Position numbers and translations under genes: made by a program. Below, one piece after another: positions 42,558-50,785 of a stretch of 64,000 nucleotides of DNA. The notes beneath the pieces were generated by a model that did not search any database, was not told where the DNA came from, and worked only from the letters and a program-made list of their open reading frames with translations. How positions within the stretch are numbered: the stretch's first letter is position 1; the number at the start of each line of letters is the position of its first letter. The stretch lies in NCBI RefSeq assembly GCF_002252635.1, contig NZ_NQKX01000003.1, positions 1 to 64,000 on the forward strand, given 5' to 3'. Origin of the DNA: Synechococcus sp. MW101C3. Lineage in GTDB: Bacteria; Cyanobacteriota; Cyanobacteriia; PCC-6307; Cyanobiaceae.

Positions 42558-42943
42558 CGGCTGGCGGGAGCCGGAGCACGCTTCTGACGCGGCAGCGGGC
42601 CGTCGCGGTCGGAGCGGAAGATCAGCTCCAGGCCTGCGGCATGCAGCGGCAGCAGATCAATCAGGGATTGCAGGGTCTGGCGGGTGAGCGGTGCGCCCTT
42701 GGTCATGGCTTCGCCGCTCATCAGCACCACATCCAGTTCGGGGCCATCCGACTGAGGCTGCACATCGGCGAACAGCTGCACCGCCAGCCCCTGGGGCGGC
42801 ACGCGCAGCAGGCCACTCAGGTGGACGGGCCCCTGCTGATCGATTTCGGTGCCCAGCTGAACGAGCGCAGGCAGCAGAACGGGAATCAGATCCTGTTCCG
42901 CCGCCGGCCCGCGGGGCTTGAGAACCATGATCAATCGAGCCAT
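42554..42943 (-). CDS. Hypothetical protein coupled to rdgB
   Basis: A 129-residue soluble protein (MARLIMVLKPRGPAAEQDLI, LSGLLRVPPQGLAVQLFADV, ELDVVLMSGEAMTKGAPLTR, TLQSLIDLLPLHAAGLELIF). It reads as a genuine gene, with alternating alpha/beta segments and a disordered tail. Family not recognised. It overlaps rdgB as ATGA, so the two are translated together. The start at 42943 is chosen since the 38 extra residues from 43057 are low-complexity. Confidence 0.6.
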   Translation of the reverse strand: MARLIMVLKPRGPAAEQDLIPVLLPALVQLGTEIDQQGPVHLSGLLRVPPQGLAVQLFADVQPQSDGPELDVVLMSGEAMTKGAPLTRQTLQSLIDLLPLHAAGLELIFRSDRDGPLPRQKRAPAPASR

Positions 42944-43082
42944 GGGGGTCAGCGAATCCCCGCATCTTCGCTCAGCGTTCGCCCAAGCTGGCGCGGGCGC
43001 GGGCGAGCGGGGAGGCCAACCAGAGGGCTGTGGCTCAGCCCGGAGTGGCAGCGGCATGCGGCGGCTGCGCAGGCCGACGCCT

Positions 43083-43742
43083 TCAGCGGTGCTCGATCAA
43101 CTCCGCTGTGGAGTAACGGATCTTCGCCAGGCTGGCGTACTTATCATCGGCAGAGCGGTAGCCGGCGGCGCAGACCACTGCGCTGCGGTAGGGGGAGGCT
43201 TCAAGCCCAAGCAGCCGGTCGTAGTCGGGGGGAGAAAAGCCCTCGATCGGGCAGGTGTCGATGCCGAGCAGCGCGGCCGCCGTCATGAAGGTCCCAAGGG
43301 CGATGTACAGCTGGTTGGTGGACCACTGATCGATCAGGGCGCTGCGGGGACCATCGAGCAGGTCTTTCTGCATCATCGAGCGATAGAAGGCCAGCTGCTC
43401 GATCGGCTGCTCGCGGATCGTGCTGGTGGCCTCGATCAGGCGATCGAGATCGGCACCGTCGATCGTGCGCTTGGCCAGGAACACCACCAGATGGGAAGCG
43501 TCGGTGATCTGCGACTGGTTCCAGGAGAAGGGACGCAGCTCACTGCGCAGGGCAGGATCCTCGATCACCAGGAACTTCCACGGCTGCAGGCCGTAAGAGG
43601 AGGGGCTGAGCACCAGCGACTGCTCAAGGTTGCTCCAGAGCTCAGCGGGAATGGTGCGCGCGGCATCGAACATCTTGGTGGCGTAGCGCCACTGCAGAGC
43701 CTCCAGCACGGTGAGGGGGTCGGTGGCGGGAGTGGGACGCAT
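43083..43742 (-). CDS. NAD(P)H-dependent nitroreductase family oxidoreductase
   Basis: A 219-residue FMN enzyme of the NfsB/nitroreductase family. TVLEALQWRYATKMFD and PSSYGLQPWKFLVIEDPALR match the FMN-binding start. LYIALGTFMTAAALLGIDTC and PIEGFSPPDYDRLLGL match the middle, and VVCAAGYRSADDKYASLAK the end. These enzymes reduce nitro compounds, quinones or flavins; the physiological substrate is unknown. The ATG at 43742 is preferred to one at 43916. Confidence 0.9.
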   Translation of the reverse strand: MRPTPATDPLTVLEALQWRYATKMFDAARTIPAELWSNLEQSLVLSPSSYGLQPWKFLVIEDPALRSELRPFSWNQSQITDASHLVVFLAKRTIDGADLDRLIEATSTIREQPIEQLAFYRSMMQKDLLDGPRSALIDQWSTNQLYIALGTFMTAAALLGIDTCPIEGFSPPDYDRLLGLEASPYRSAVVCAAGYRSADDKYASLAKIRYSTAELIEHR

Positions 43743-43818
43743 GCAAGGTGGTGCCGGGTTGAGGCGATTCTGGCCACAGGTGGTGGGTTTGGCCGGCCGT
43801 GATCGATAGGCTGAGCCA

Positions 43819-44646
43819 ATGGAAAGGCCGCCTGGCTCTGATCGGGAGGCGCTAGGGCAGAAGCGCCAGTGGGAACTCAACCGCGCCAATTTCGAAGGCC
43901 ACTGGCAAGGGCCCACCCGCTGGTATCTCCGTCAGCCCAGCGGTTTTGATTTCCAGCGGCCTTCGCTGGACATTCCCCAGAGCACCTATGCCATTGCGTT
44001 CAGCGATGCCGACCACGGCACCTGGCACGGCACCGGCCTGCGCTTCGCCCCTGGCAACGAGCGGATCCTGCCGCTGAGCCGCAGCACCTACAACAGCAGT
44101 GGCAGCTGCTGGCAATTCCCCGGGGCGGGAGGCCAGTCGAGCCTGACGATGACCGGTGACGTGGCCCGCTGCGGCCACGAGATCAACCTGTTCAGCGGCC
44201 GCTCCCGCTCGATGCTGATCGCTCTGTTTGAGCCGATGAGTGACGGCTCCGTCCAGCTTGAATCGGTTGGCGCCACAGCGTTCCGGTGCCAGCGGGGCTC
44301 GATCGATCCGCCGCGGGGGCCGCTGGCTTCCGCTGACGAGCTGCTGGAACGGGTGTGCGGCTGGCCGGGTGAGCGGCACGTGCTTGAACCGGGGGTCTGG
44401 CCGGAGGAGCCCTCCGCTGCCGCGCCGATCACTGGCTTTGAGCCGGCTGCGTTCGCCCTCCATTGCCACACCGCCGCCTTCGACGACAACCTGGTGTGCT
44501 CGCTGCCCGATCGCCTGCCCGCCGGACCCTTTCAGCTCCAGTTCGGCTGCCTGCTGCGGGCCGATCACTTTGCGCAGGTCTGCCTCAGTTTTGACGCCGC
44601 CCATCACCTGAGCCGCTGGGAATTGAGCCGGCACCAGCCACCGTGA
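43819..44646 (+). CDS. DUF3598-like lipocalin-fold protein
   Basis: A 275-residue protein with WELNRANFEGHWQGPTRWYL at the start, a pattern of the cyanobacterial DUF3598 family, whose two beta-barrel halves have a lipocalin-like look. No signal peptide is seen. The middle has ITLSR-like beta segments (SMLIALFEPMSDGSVQLESV) and the end DHFAQVCLSFDAAHHLSRWE. Function is unassigned; related lipocalin-like proteins in cyanobacteria include bilin lyases, but I do not claim that here. Confidence 0.65.
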   Translation: MERPPGSDREALGQKRQWELNRANFEGHWQGPTRWYLRQPSGFDFQRPSLDIPQSTYAIAFSDADHGTWHGTGLRFAPGNERILPLSRSTYNSSGSCWQFPGAGGQSSLTMTGDVARCGHEINLFSGRSRSMLIALFEPMSDGSVQLESVGATAFRCQRGSIDPPRGPLASADELLERVCGWPGERHVLEPGVWPEEPSAAAPITGFEPAAFALHCHTAAFDDNLVCSLPDRLPAGPFQLQFGCLLRADHFAQVCLSFDAAHHLSRWELSRHQPP

Positions 44647-44804
44647 GCGCCATGACCCACGTGGCGAACCCTGCAGCGCTGATGGGCGGAGGAGGTGGCG
44701 AAAACCGACCCTTCACGCCGCTTATCCGAAATGACTATGACTTAATCTGACCGCGACGACGCCCCCAGGCGTTGCAGCGATCTGTACGTTCCGCATTCCC
44801 TTTC

Positions 44805-45377
44805 ATGGCTGTCATCGACCGTGTTCCCAGCGTGATCTTCAAGACACGCGTGCGCGACGAATCCGTGGAGGGCCCCAACCCCTTCCGCTGGCAGGATCTG
44901 AGCACCGACGACCTGTTCAAGGGCAAGAAAGTGGTGGTGTTCTCCCTGCCCGGGGCCTTCACCCCCACCTGCTCCTCCAACCACCTGCCCCGCTATGAGG
45001 AGCTCTCCGCCGAGTTCCAGGCCCTGGGTGTGGATCAGATCGTGTGCGTCTCAGTGAACGACGCCTTCGTGATGTACCAGTGGGGCAAGCAAGTGGGCGC
45101 CGACAAGGTGTTCCTGCTGCCTGACGGCAACGGCGAATTCACCCGCAAGATGGGGATGCTGGTGGAGAAGAGCAATCTGGGCTTCGGTCTGCGCTCCTGG
45201 CGCTATTCGATGCTCGTCAATGACGGCACGATCGAGAAGCTGTTCGTGGAGCCCGGCTACGAAGACAACTGCGCCAGCGATCCGTTTGAAGTGTCGGATG
45301 CCGACACCATGCTTGCCTACCTGAAGGGCACCCAGTCGCCCGGCGTGTCAGCACCGGTGCGTGCCTTCGTGGGCTGA
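44805..45377 (+). CDS. Peroxiredoxin, Prx5/type II
   Basis: A 190-residue thiol peroxidase. The peroxidatic Cys56 lies in [20 protein letters not shown], with the Thr and Pro of the PxxxT-C motif and the later Arg ([11 protein letters not shown]). FALS-type segments ([20 protein letters not shown]) match Prx5 proteins. A second cysteine in [15 protein letters not shown] could resolve the sulfenate. It reduces H2O2 and alkyl peroxides using thioredoxin or glutaredoxin. A strong terminator follows. The ATG at 44805 ([10 protein letters not shown]) is chosen over 44772. Confidence 0.93.
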   Translation: MAVIDRVPSVIFKTRVRDESVEGPNPFRWQDLSTDDLFKGKKVVVFSLPGAFTPTCSSNHLPRYEELSAEFQALGVDQIVCVSVNDAFVMYQWGKQVGADKVFLLPDGNGEFTRKMGMLVEKSNLGFGLRSWRYSMLVNDGTIEKLFVEPGYEDNCASDPFEVSDADTMLAYLKGTQSPGVSAPVRAFVG

Positions 45378-45415
45378 TCGCCTCAGCTGAGCTTCCGGGC
45401 TCACCTGTTCTGCTT

Positions 45416-45443
45416 GCCCAGCGGTTTGCCGCTGGGCTTTTTT
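45416..45443 (+). terminator. Rho-independent terminator of the peroxiredoxin gene
   Basis: Perfect 9-base arms GCCCAGCGG (45416-45424) and CCGCTGGGC (45429-45437) with a TTTG loop are followed by six T (45438-45443). It lies 39 bases after the peroxiredoxin stop codon. Confidence 0.9.
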
Positions 45444-45530
45444 CTTGGCTGAAGGATGTCCGAGGGAAACGATTGCGGCCCGTGGAATTCTTGAAAGCCG
45501 GGCTGAATCCTTATGAGGCTGGCGGCACCC

Positions 45531-45570
45531 ATCAGCTCCTTGCAACGCCAATCAGCTCCGTGCAACACCA
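45531..45570 (+). repeat. Two 20-base tandem repeats
   Basis: ATCAGCTCCTTGCAACGCCA at 45531-45550 is followed directly by ATCAGCTCCGTGCAACACCA at 45551-45570, differing at two positions. They lie in the 200-base gap between the peroxiredoxin terminator and the end of cysW. No function is evident. Confidence 0.6.
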
Positions 45571-45650
45571 TGGCGCTGATGGCCGCAGCCTCTCGCTTTT
45601 GACGCACCATTGCATCCTTGACAGCACCATGTCGATCGTGGCGGCACCTG

Positions 45651-46526
45651 TCAGCTGATCGACTCCGGCTCGGCAACGCTCTCTTTGCGGGCGCCACCGA
45701 TCAGCTGCTCCACGAACAGCTTCAGCAGCAGTGATACCAGGCCGGCACCGGCCAGCACCAGGGCCGCGCCATAGGCCAGTTCGGTGTTGTACTGCTTGTA
45801 GGCATCTTCGACGAACAGCGGCAGCGTCTGGGTCTGGCCGGCGATATTGCCGCTCACCACGGCCACCGCGCCGAATTCTCCCAGGGCGCGGGCTGTGGTG
45901 AGGATCAGCCCGTACACCACCGCCCAGCGCACCGAAGGCAAGGTCACCTTCCAGAACACCTGCCAGTTGGAGGCGCCGAGGGTGCGCGCCGCCTCTTCCT
46001 GGTCCCAGCCTTCCTCCTCCAGCAGCGGAATCACCTCCCGCGCCATGAACGGAAAGGTGACGATGATCGTGGCCAGGGCCATGCCGGGCCAGGAAAAGAT
46101 GATCTTCCATCCCAGGCTGCTGACCACACCACCGAGCAGTCCGTTGGTGGGGCTGTAGAGCAGCACCAGCATCAGGCCCACCACCACCGGTGAGATCGAG
46201 AAGGGAAGGTCGATCACACTGAGCAGCAGGGCTTTGCCGCGGAACTGGCGCCGGGCGATGGCCGTGGCCGCCGCCAGGCCGAACACCGTGTTGGCCGGCA
46301 CGGCGATGGCGGTGCAGCGCAGCGTCAGCATCACTGCCGAGCGCAGTTCCTCGGATTGCACGTTGTCGATGAAGGGTGCCAGCCCCTTGGCGAAGGCGCC
46401 GGCCACCACCTCCAGAGCTGGCAGCAGGATGATCACGCCCACATAAAGCATGGCGATCACGGGAATCAGGCTGGCAGCCTGAAACTTGGGCACAGGCAGG
46501 CGCAAACCACGCAACGGTGAAGGCAT
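45651..46526 (-). CDS. cysW: Sulfate ABC transporter permease CysW
   Basis: A 291-residue inner-membrane permease of the sulfate/thiosulfate transporter with about six helices. The conserved cytoplasmic loop EEAARTLGASNWQVFWKVTL contacts CysA. ALGEFGAVAVVSGNIAGQTQ is the typical sulfate/molybdate-permease segment. KGLAPFIDNVQSEELRSAVM near the start is typical of CysW. It follows cysT by 86 bases on the same strand. Confidence 0.93.
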   Translation of the reverse strand: MPSPLRGLRLPVPKFQAASLIPVIAMLYVGVIILLPALEVVAGAFAKGLAPFIDNVQSEELRSAVMLTLRCTAIAVPANTVFGLAAATAIARRQFRGKALLLSVIDLPFSISPVVVGLMLVLLYSPTNGLLGGVVSSLGWKIIFSWPGMALATIIVTFPFMAREVIPLLEEEGWDQEEAARTLGASNWQVFWKVTLPSVRWAVVYGLILTTARALGEFGAVAVVSGNIAGQTQTLPLFVEDAYKQYNTELAYGAALVLAGAGLVSLLLKLFVEQLIGGARKESVAEPESIS

Positions 46527-46612
46527 CGGAATCTCAGGGGTAACGATTCAAGGGCTGATTGGATGGAACGGGCTGAACGCAGCCAACGAACTGCTCACAG
46601 CCACCGCACTGC

Positions 46613-47482
46613 TCAGGCGCCGGTGGCTGGGTTGGCTTCCCAGTGGCGTCCCCACACCTGCAGGCCGTTGATCATCAGCAGGCTCACCAGCGAGAAGCCG
46701 AGCATCACCATGCCAATCACGGTGGCGGCTTCGAAGTCATATTCCTCGAGCTTCTGGATGATCAAGGTGGGGGTGATCAGATCCTTGAACGGCACGTTGG
46801 AGGAGATCATCACCACCGAGCCGTATTCCCCCACGGCGCGGCTGTAGCCCTGGGCCACACCGGCCAGGATCGCGGGCATCAGCTGCGGCAGCACCACCTT
46901 GGTGAGGGTTTGTCTGGGGCTGGCCCCCAGGCACCAGGCGGCTTCCTCCTGGTCGCGTTCCAGGGCCTCGAGCACCGGCTCCACGCTGCGCACCACGAAG
47001 GGCAGGGAGATGAACACCATCGCGATCGCCACGCCCAGCCAGGTGAACGACACCTTCAGCCCGAACAGAGCGAACAGGGGACCGCCGATCCAGCCGTTGG
47101 TGCTGTAAATCGCCGCCAGGGCCAGACCCGCCACGGCGGTGGGCAGGGCGAAGGGGAGGTCGATCAGGGCATCGAGCAGGCGCCGGCCGGGGAAGCTGCA
47201 GCGCACCAGGGCCCAGGCGATCACCAGCCCGAACACCCCGTTGAGCAGGGCGGCCAGCAGCGACAGGCCGAAGCTGACCCGGTAGGTGGCCAGTGCTTCG
47301 GGGGTCGTGGCAAGCCGCCAGAACTGATCCGGGCTCACGGAGGCGGCCTTGAGGGCCAGGGCTCCGAGCGGCAGGAACAGCACGAAGGCCATGTAGAGCC
47401 AGGTGATCCGCCACGACCAGCTCAATTGCAGCCAGCTGGGCAGCTCCAGTCGTCGGGCTCGGACCAGCAGGACAGGAGTCAT
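46613..47482 (-). CDS. cysT: Sulfate ABC transporter permease CysT
   Basis: A 289-residue permease, the CysT (CysU) partner of CysW. DLPFALPTAVAGLALAAIYS, the EEAAWCLGASPRQTLTKVVL loop and AVGEYGSVVMISSNVPFKDL match the family. It is the first gene of the cysT-cysW operon and is divergent from cysA. The ATG at 47482 (MTPVLLVRARR) is preferred to 47518. Confidence 0.93.
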   Translation of the reverse strand: MTPVLLVRARRLELPSWLQLSWSWRITWLYMAFVLFLPLGALALKAASVSPDQFWRLATTPEALATYRVSFGLSLLAALLNGVFGLVIAWALVRCSFPGRRLLDALIDLPFALPTAVAGLALAAIYSTNGWIGGPLFALFGLKVSFTWLGVAIAMVFISLPFVVRSVEPVLEALERDQEEAAWCLGASPRQTLTKVVLPQLMPAILAGVAQGYSRAVGEYGSVVMISSNVPFKDLITPTLIIQKLEEYDFEAATVIGMVMLGFSLVSLLMINGLQVWGRHWEANPATGA

Positions 47483-47604
47483 GGCGGAAGACGGCAGCGG
47501 TTGGCGGGACCGTATCACCGTTTGCCGATTAGTTCAACGGTACGTCGGTGGGAAATAGGACTATTGCTGTAGCGTGCGGCGGTCGTTCACCGCCTCCCTC
47601 TGTC
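47483..47604. promoter_or_regulatory. Divergent cysT/cysA promoter with candidate regulator site
   Basis: The 122-base gap holds TTTGCCGATTAGTTCAACGG followed by TA at 47521-47542. Its core TTNCCGAT-N8-CGGTA has exactly the same spacing as the element at 49506-49526 upstream of the first sulfate-binding-protein gene. A sulfur-starvation regulator (the CysR-like protein at 48842) is the natural candidate to bind here, but this is inferred. Confidence 0.5.
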
Positions 47605-48669
47605 ATGGGCATCCGCGTTGCCGGTGTGAGCAAACAGTTCGGTTCTTTCCGCGCCGTCGACGATGTCAGCCTTGACGTGGAAACGGGTTCGCTGGTGGCT
47701 CTGCTGGGGCCGTCCGGTTCAGGCAAAAGCACCCTGCTGCGCCTGATCGCCGGCCTTGAGGAGGCTGACGACGGCCGCATCTGGATCACCGGCGAAGAGG
47801 CCACCAGCCGCTCGGTGCAGGATCGGCAGGTGGGCTTCGTGTTCCAGCACTTCGCCCTGTTCAAGCACCGCAGCGTGCGTCAGAACGTGGGCTTCGGGCT
47901 GGAGCTGCGTGGCTGGAGCCCTGCCACGATTCGACGCCGCGTCGATGAACTGCTGGAGCTGGTGCAACTGCAGGGGTTCGGCAACCGCTACCCCTCCCAG
48001 CTCTCCGGCGGCCAGCGTCAGCGGGTGGCCCTGGCCCGTGCGCTGGCGGTACAGCCCCGTGTGCTGCTTCTGGATGAACCGTTCAGCGCTCTCGACGCCA
48101 AGGTGCGCAAGGAACTGCGCGCCTGGCTGCGCAACCTGCACGACGAGATGCACGTGACCACGGTGATCGTGACCCACGACCAGGAAGAAGCCATGGAGGT
48201 GGCGGATCGCATCGTGGTGATGAACAACGGCAGGGTCGAGCAGATCGGCTCCCCCGCGGAGATCTACGACCAGCCGGCCAGCCCCTTCGTGATGAGTTTC
48301 GTGGGTGCGGTGAACGTGCTGCCGGCCCACGTTCCACTGGCCCCCAGTGGTGCCGCTGTTGCAGGCGGTGCCGCCGAGGCGACCGCTGCTGCCGTTGCCG
48401 GCGAGCAGCAGCAGAAAGGCAATCTGTTCATCCGCCCCCATGATCTGGAGCTGCACCGCACCGCCCAGAGCGGCAGCGTGCCGGCGGTGCTGCGCCGGCT
48501 CACTCACATGGGCCGTGACATCCAGGCCGAACTGGTGCTCGGCAGTGGCGAGGTGGTGATGGCCCAGCTGCCACGCGAACGCATCGACTACCACGACCTC
48601 AAGGCCGGCGATGCCCTGCACATCACCAGCCGGGAAGCGCGCACCTTCGTGTCCGACTTCGTGATCTGA
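47605..48669 (+). CDS. cysA: Sulfate ABC transporter ATPase CysA
   Basis: A 354-residue ABC ATPase: Walker [21 protein letters not shown] at about residues 33-52, signature [17 protein letters not shown] near 132, Walker [12 protein letters not shown] near 152 and switch [19 protein letters not shown]-terminal TOBE-like domain includes [18 protein letters not shown]. It energises CysT and CysW. It lies opposite to cysT and downstream of a shared control region. The ATG at 47605 ([15 protein letters not shown]) is the family start. Confidence 0.93.
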   Translation: MGIRVAGVSKQFGSFRAVDDVSLDVETGSLVALLGPSGSGKSTLLRLIAGLEEADDGRIWITGEEATSRSVQDRQVGFVFQHFALFKHRSVRQNVGFGLELRGWSPATIRRRVDELLELVQLQGFGNRYPSQLSGGQRQRVALARALAVQPRVLLLDEPFSALDAKVRKELRAWLRNLHDEMHVTTVIVTHDQEEAMEVADRIVVMNNGRVEQIGSPAEIYDQPASPFVMSFVGAVNVLPAHVPLAPSGAAVAGGAAEATAAAVAGEQQQKGNLFIRPHDLELHRTAQSGSVPAVLRRLTHMGRDIQAELVLGSGEVVMAQLPRERIDYHDLKAGDALHITSREARTFVSDFVI

Positions 48670-48845
48670 GCCTCAGCTCCGGGCGGGCGCGGTGGCAGCG
48701 CACCTGGCCGGGCCTGATGGAGCAGCAGGCGGGCCAGGCCCTGCTCCTGAACCAGCAGTGCGTCCAGCACGTCCTGGCGATCGCGGCTGTCGAGTTCGCC
48801 GTCGCGGCCCCAATGGAGGCACCAGGGAGGGGTGACGGCGCTCAT
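48588..48845 (-). CDS. Small hypothetical protein overlapping cysA antisense
   Basis: An 85-codon frame whose ATG overlaps the stop of the CysR-like gene as TGATG. The first 55 residues read like real protein ([40 protein letters not shown]). The last 25 are antisense to the cysA 3' end and look incidental. Family not recognised. The tight coupling argues for translation; the overlap with cysA argues for caution. Confidence 0.4.
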   Translation of the reverse strand: MSAVTPPWCLHWGRDGELDSRDRQDVLDALLVQEQGLARLLLHQARPGALPPRPPGAEAQITKSDTKVRASRLVMCRASPALRSW

Positions 48846-49396
48846 GGCTGGCGGGGGATCAGCAGATCGTTGTCACCCACGGCGACGAGGCGGCCTTCGG
48901 CGCGAAAGCGGCTGAGCAGTTTGGTAACGGTGACGCGTGTGAGGCCGCAGAGTTCGGCCAGACCGCGGTGGGTGAGGTTGAGCTCACTCAACGACAGGCG
49001 GCAGCCATGGCGGTTGATCTGCCCATGGGACCGGGCGATCCAGGTGAGCAGCGTCAGCAGGCGGCGATCGCCGGCGCGGATCCGCTGGATGGTGAGCAGT
49101 TCGGCCAGCATCTGGCGTTCTCTGCGCAGGTGCTGCTGCTGAAGCCCGGGCTCAAAGGTGATGTGCTCCACCACCACGGTGGTGAGGCACTGCAGTTCAA
49201 GGGGCTGGATCACGGGATCCTCAGAGGTGATCACCTCGCCAGGCCCCCAGAGGCCGAGGGCAAGGCATTCGCCTTCGAGATCCCAGGCCACTGAACGCAC
49301 GTAGCCCTCATGCAGGCGCCAGCTCATCGCTTCGGGGAGCACGTCCTGAGGGTGGAGCGTCAGCTGCAAGGGGCTGTGGTGCAGGGAAGGTGTCAC
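48842..49396 (-). CDS. cysR: CRP-family regulator, CysR-like
   Basis: A 184-residue CRP/FNR-superfamily regulator. The N-terminal part resembles a cyclic-nucleotide-type sensory beta-roll (SVAWDLEGECLALGLWGPGE, VITSEDPVIQPLELQCLTTV). The C-terminal helix-turn-helix reads THRGLAELCGLTRVTVTKLL. CysR in Synechococcus PCC 7942 is a CRP-family activator encoded within the sulfate permease cluster, and the same position here supports that identity. It most likely activates the surrounding sulfate-uptake genes in sulfur starvation. Confidence 0.75.
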   Translation of the reverse strand: MTPSLHHSPLQLTLHPQDVLPEAMSWRLHEGYVRSVAWDLEGECLALGLWGPGEVITSEDPVIQPLELQCLTTVVVEHITFEPGLQQQHLRRERQMLAELLTIQRIRAGDRRLLTLLTWIARSHGQINRHGCRLSLSELNLTHRGLAELCGLTRVTVTKLLSRFRAEGRLVAVGDNDLLIPRQP

Positions 49397-49505
49397 GGTG
49401 TCGGCGGGCGATGGGGTGGCGGTTCGGGCACGGCGAAAGCGAGCAAGAGGGCATTCGCGACGAACAGGCCATGGGGGGCAAGCAACTGTCGGAGACTATG
49501 ACTTA

Positions 49506-49595
49506 TTCCCGATCGAGGTACCGGTATTTTGAGGCACACCACCTCAGGCGCACTCGCCATAACTTGCACAAGTTCCCGATCGACGAACCGTGGTT
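49506..49595 (+). promoter_or_regulatory. Two candidate operator copies upstream of the first sbp gene
   Basis: TTCCCGATCGAGGTACCGGT plus A at 49506-49526 and TTCCCGATCGACGAACCGTG plus GTT at 49573-49595 share TTCCCGATCGA and the ACCG trailing half. The second copy runs into the GTG start codon. Related copies precede the second sbp gene and the cysT/cysA pair. Confidence 0.5.
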
Positions 49596-50654
49596 GACTC
49601 TTCGACGCCGGCCCCTTTGCGGCGCCGCCAGTTGCTGCTCACCGGACTGGCCCTCCTGCCCCTGACGGCCGGCGCCGCCGTCCACCTGCATGGCTCCATC
49701 GCCCATGCCCAGCAACCGCCCAAACCGATCACGCTCACGGTGGTGTCGTATGCGGTGACCAAGAACGCCTATGACCAGATCTTCCGGCTGTTCGCCGCCG
49801 ACTGGAAACAGAAGACCGGTCAGATCGTGACCTTCCGCGGCAGCTATGGCGGCTCCGGCAGCCAGGCCCGTGCCGTGATCGATGGGCTGGAGGCCGATGT
49901 GGTGAGCCTGGCCCTGGCCGCTGACACGCTGGCGATCGAACGGGCCGGCCTGATCAGGCCGGGCTGGCAGAACCAACTGCCCAACAATGCGGCACCGATC
50001 CACTCCACGGTGGTGGCCTTCGTGCGCAAGGGGAACCCCAAACGGATCAACAGCTGGGCTGATCTCGCACGCCCTGATGTGAATCTGGTGGCTGCCAATC
50101 CCAAAACATCAGGGGGCGCCCGCTGGAACTTCGTGGCCCTCTGGGGAGCCGTCACCCAGTCGCCGGGCGGCAGCGAGACCAAGGCCAGAAGCTTCATCCG
50201 GGATGTCTATAAGAACGCCGAAGTTCTGCCAAAAGATGCCCGCGAAGCCACCGACTTCTTCCTCAAGCGCAACCAGGGAGATGTGCTGCTCAACTGGGAA
50301 ACCGAAGCGATCCTGGCCAGGCGCAAAGGGGAGTGGAAGGAACCCTGGAAAACCTTCTCGCCCAATGTGCTGACGGCCCAGCCCGTGGCCGTCGTGGACA
50401 GGGTGGTGGACCGGCGCGGCAGCCGCAGGGTGGCGGAAGCCTTCACCCGGTTTCTCTATACCGCCCCAGCTCAGAGAGTGTTCGTGGAGAACGGCTTTCG
50501 GCCCGCCACCGCCGCCGGCAAGGCCCTGGCCCGGGGCCGATTCCCCGCCTTCAAGGCCTTCACGATCGACACCTTCGGCGGCTGGCCTGCGGTGACCAGC
50601 AAGTTCTTTGCCAATGGCGCCATCTGGGATCAGATCTTCCGCGCCACCCGCTGA
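49590..50654 (+). CDS. sbpA: Sulfate ABC transporter substrate-binding protein, copy 1
   Basis: A 354-residue periplasmic sulfate/thiosulfate-binding protein (family of SbpA/CysP). It has TLTVVSYAVTKNAYDQIF, FRGSYGGSGSQARAVIDGLE, ADVVSLALAADTLAIERAGL, VAANPKTSGGARWNFVALWG and the conserved final TFGGWPAVTSKFF. The N-terminus has a twin-arginine-like LRRRQLLLTG before the hydrophobic core, so it may be exported by Tat. It lies upstream of a second, lipoprotein copy. The GTG at 49590 is the start used. Confidence 0.93.
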   Translation: MVDSSTPAPLRRRQLLLTGLALLPLTAGAAVHLHGSIAHAQQPPKPITLTVVSYAVTKNAYDQIFRLFAADWKQKTGQIVTFRGSYGGSGSQARAVIDGLEADVVSLALAADTLAIERAGLIRPGWQNQLPNNAAPIHSTVVAFVRKGNPKRINSWADLARPDVNLVAANPKTSGGARWNFVALWGAVTQSPGGSETKARSFIRDVYKNAEVLPKDAREATDFFLKRNQGDVLLNWETEAILARRKGEWKEPWKTFSPNVLTAQPVAVVDRVVDRRGSRRVAEAFTRFLYTAPAQRVFVENGFRPATAAGKALARGRFPAFKAFTIDTFGGWPAVTSKFFANGAIWDQIFRATR

Positions 50655-50725
50655 GCAGCGGCGCCAGTCCCAGTTTCAACTCCAGCCCCAGCCCACGCGG
50701 CCTGGGGCCGATGGCTTGAACACAG

Positions 50726-50785
50726 TTTCCGATCGGATTGCCGTGGTATCTTTAAGGCGAGTTTCCGACCGGAATACGTGGTTAA
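50726..50785 (+). promoter_or_regulatory. Two candidate operator copies upstream of the second sbp gene
   Basis: AGTTTCCGATCGGA at 50724-50737 recurs as AGTTTCCGACCGGA at 50760-50773, a 36-base period. The first contains the perfect palindrome TCCGATCGGA (50728-50737). The second contains inverted arms TTCCG-AC-CGGAA (50763-50774). Both are followed by a GTGGT stretch, and the second abuts the GTG start at 50778. Palindromes of this kind suit a dimeric regulator. Confidence 0.55.
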
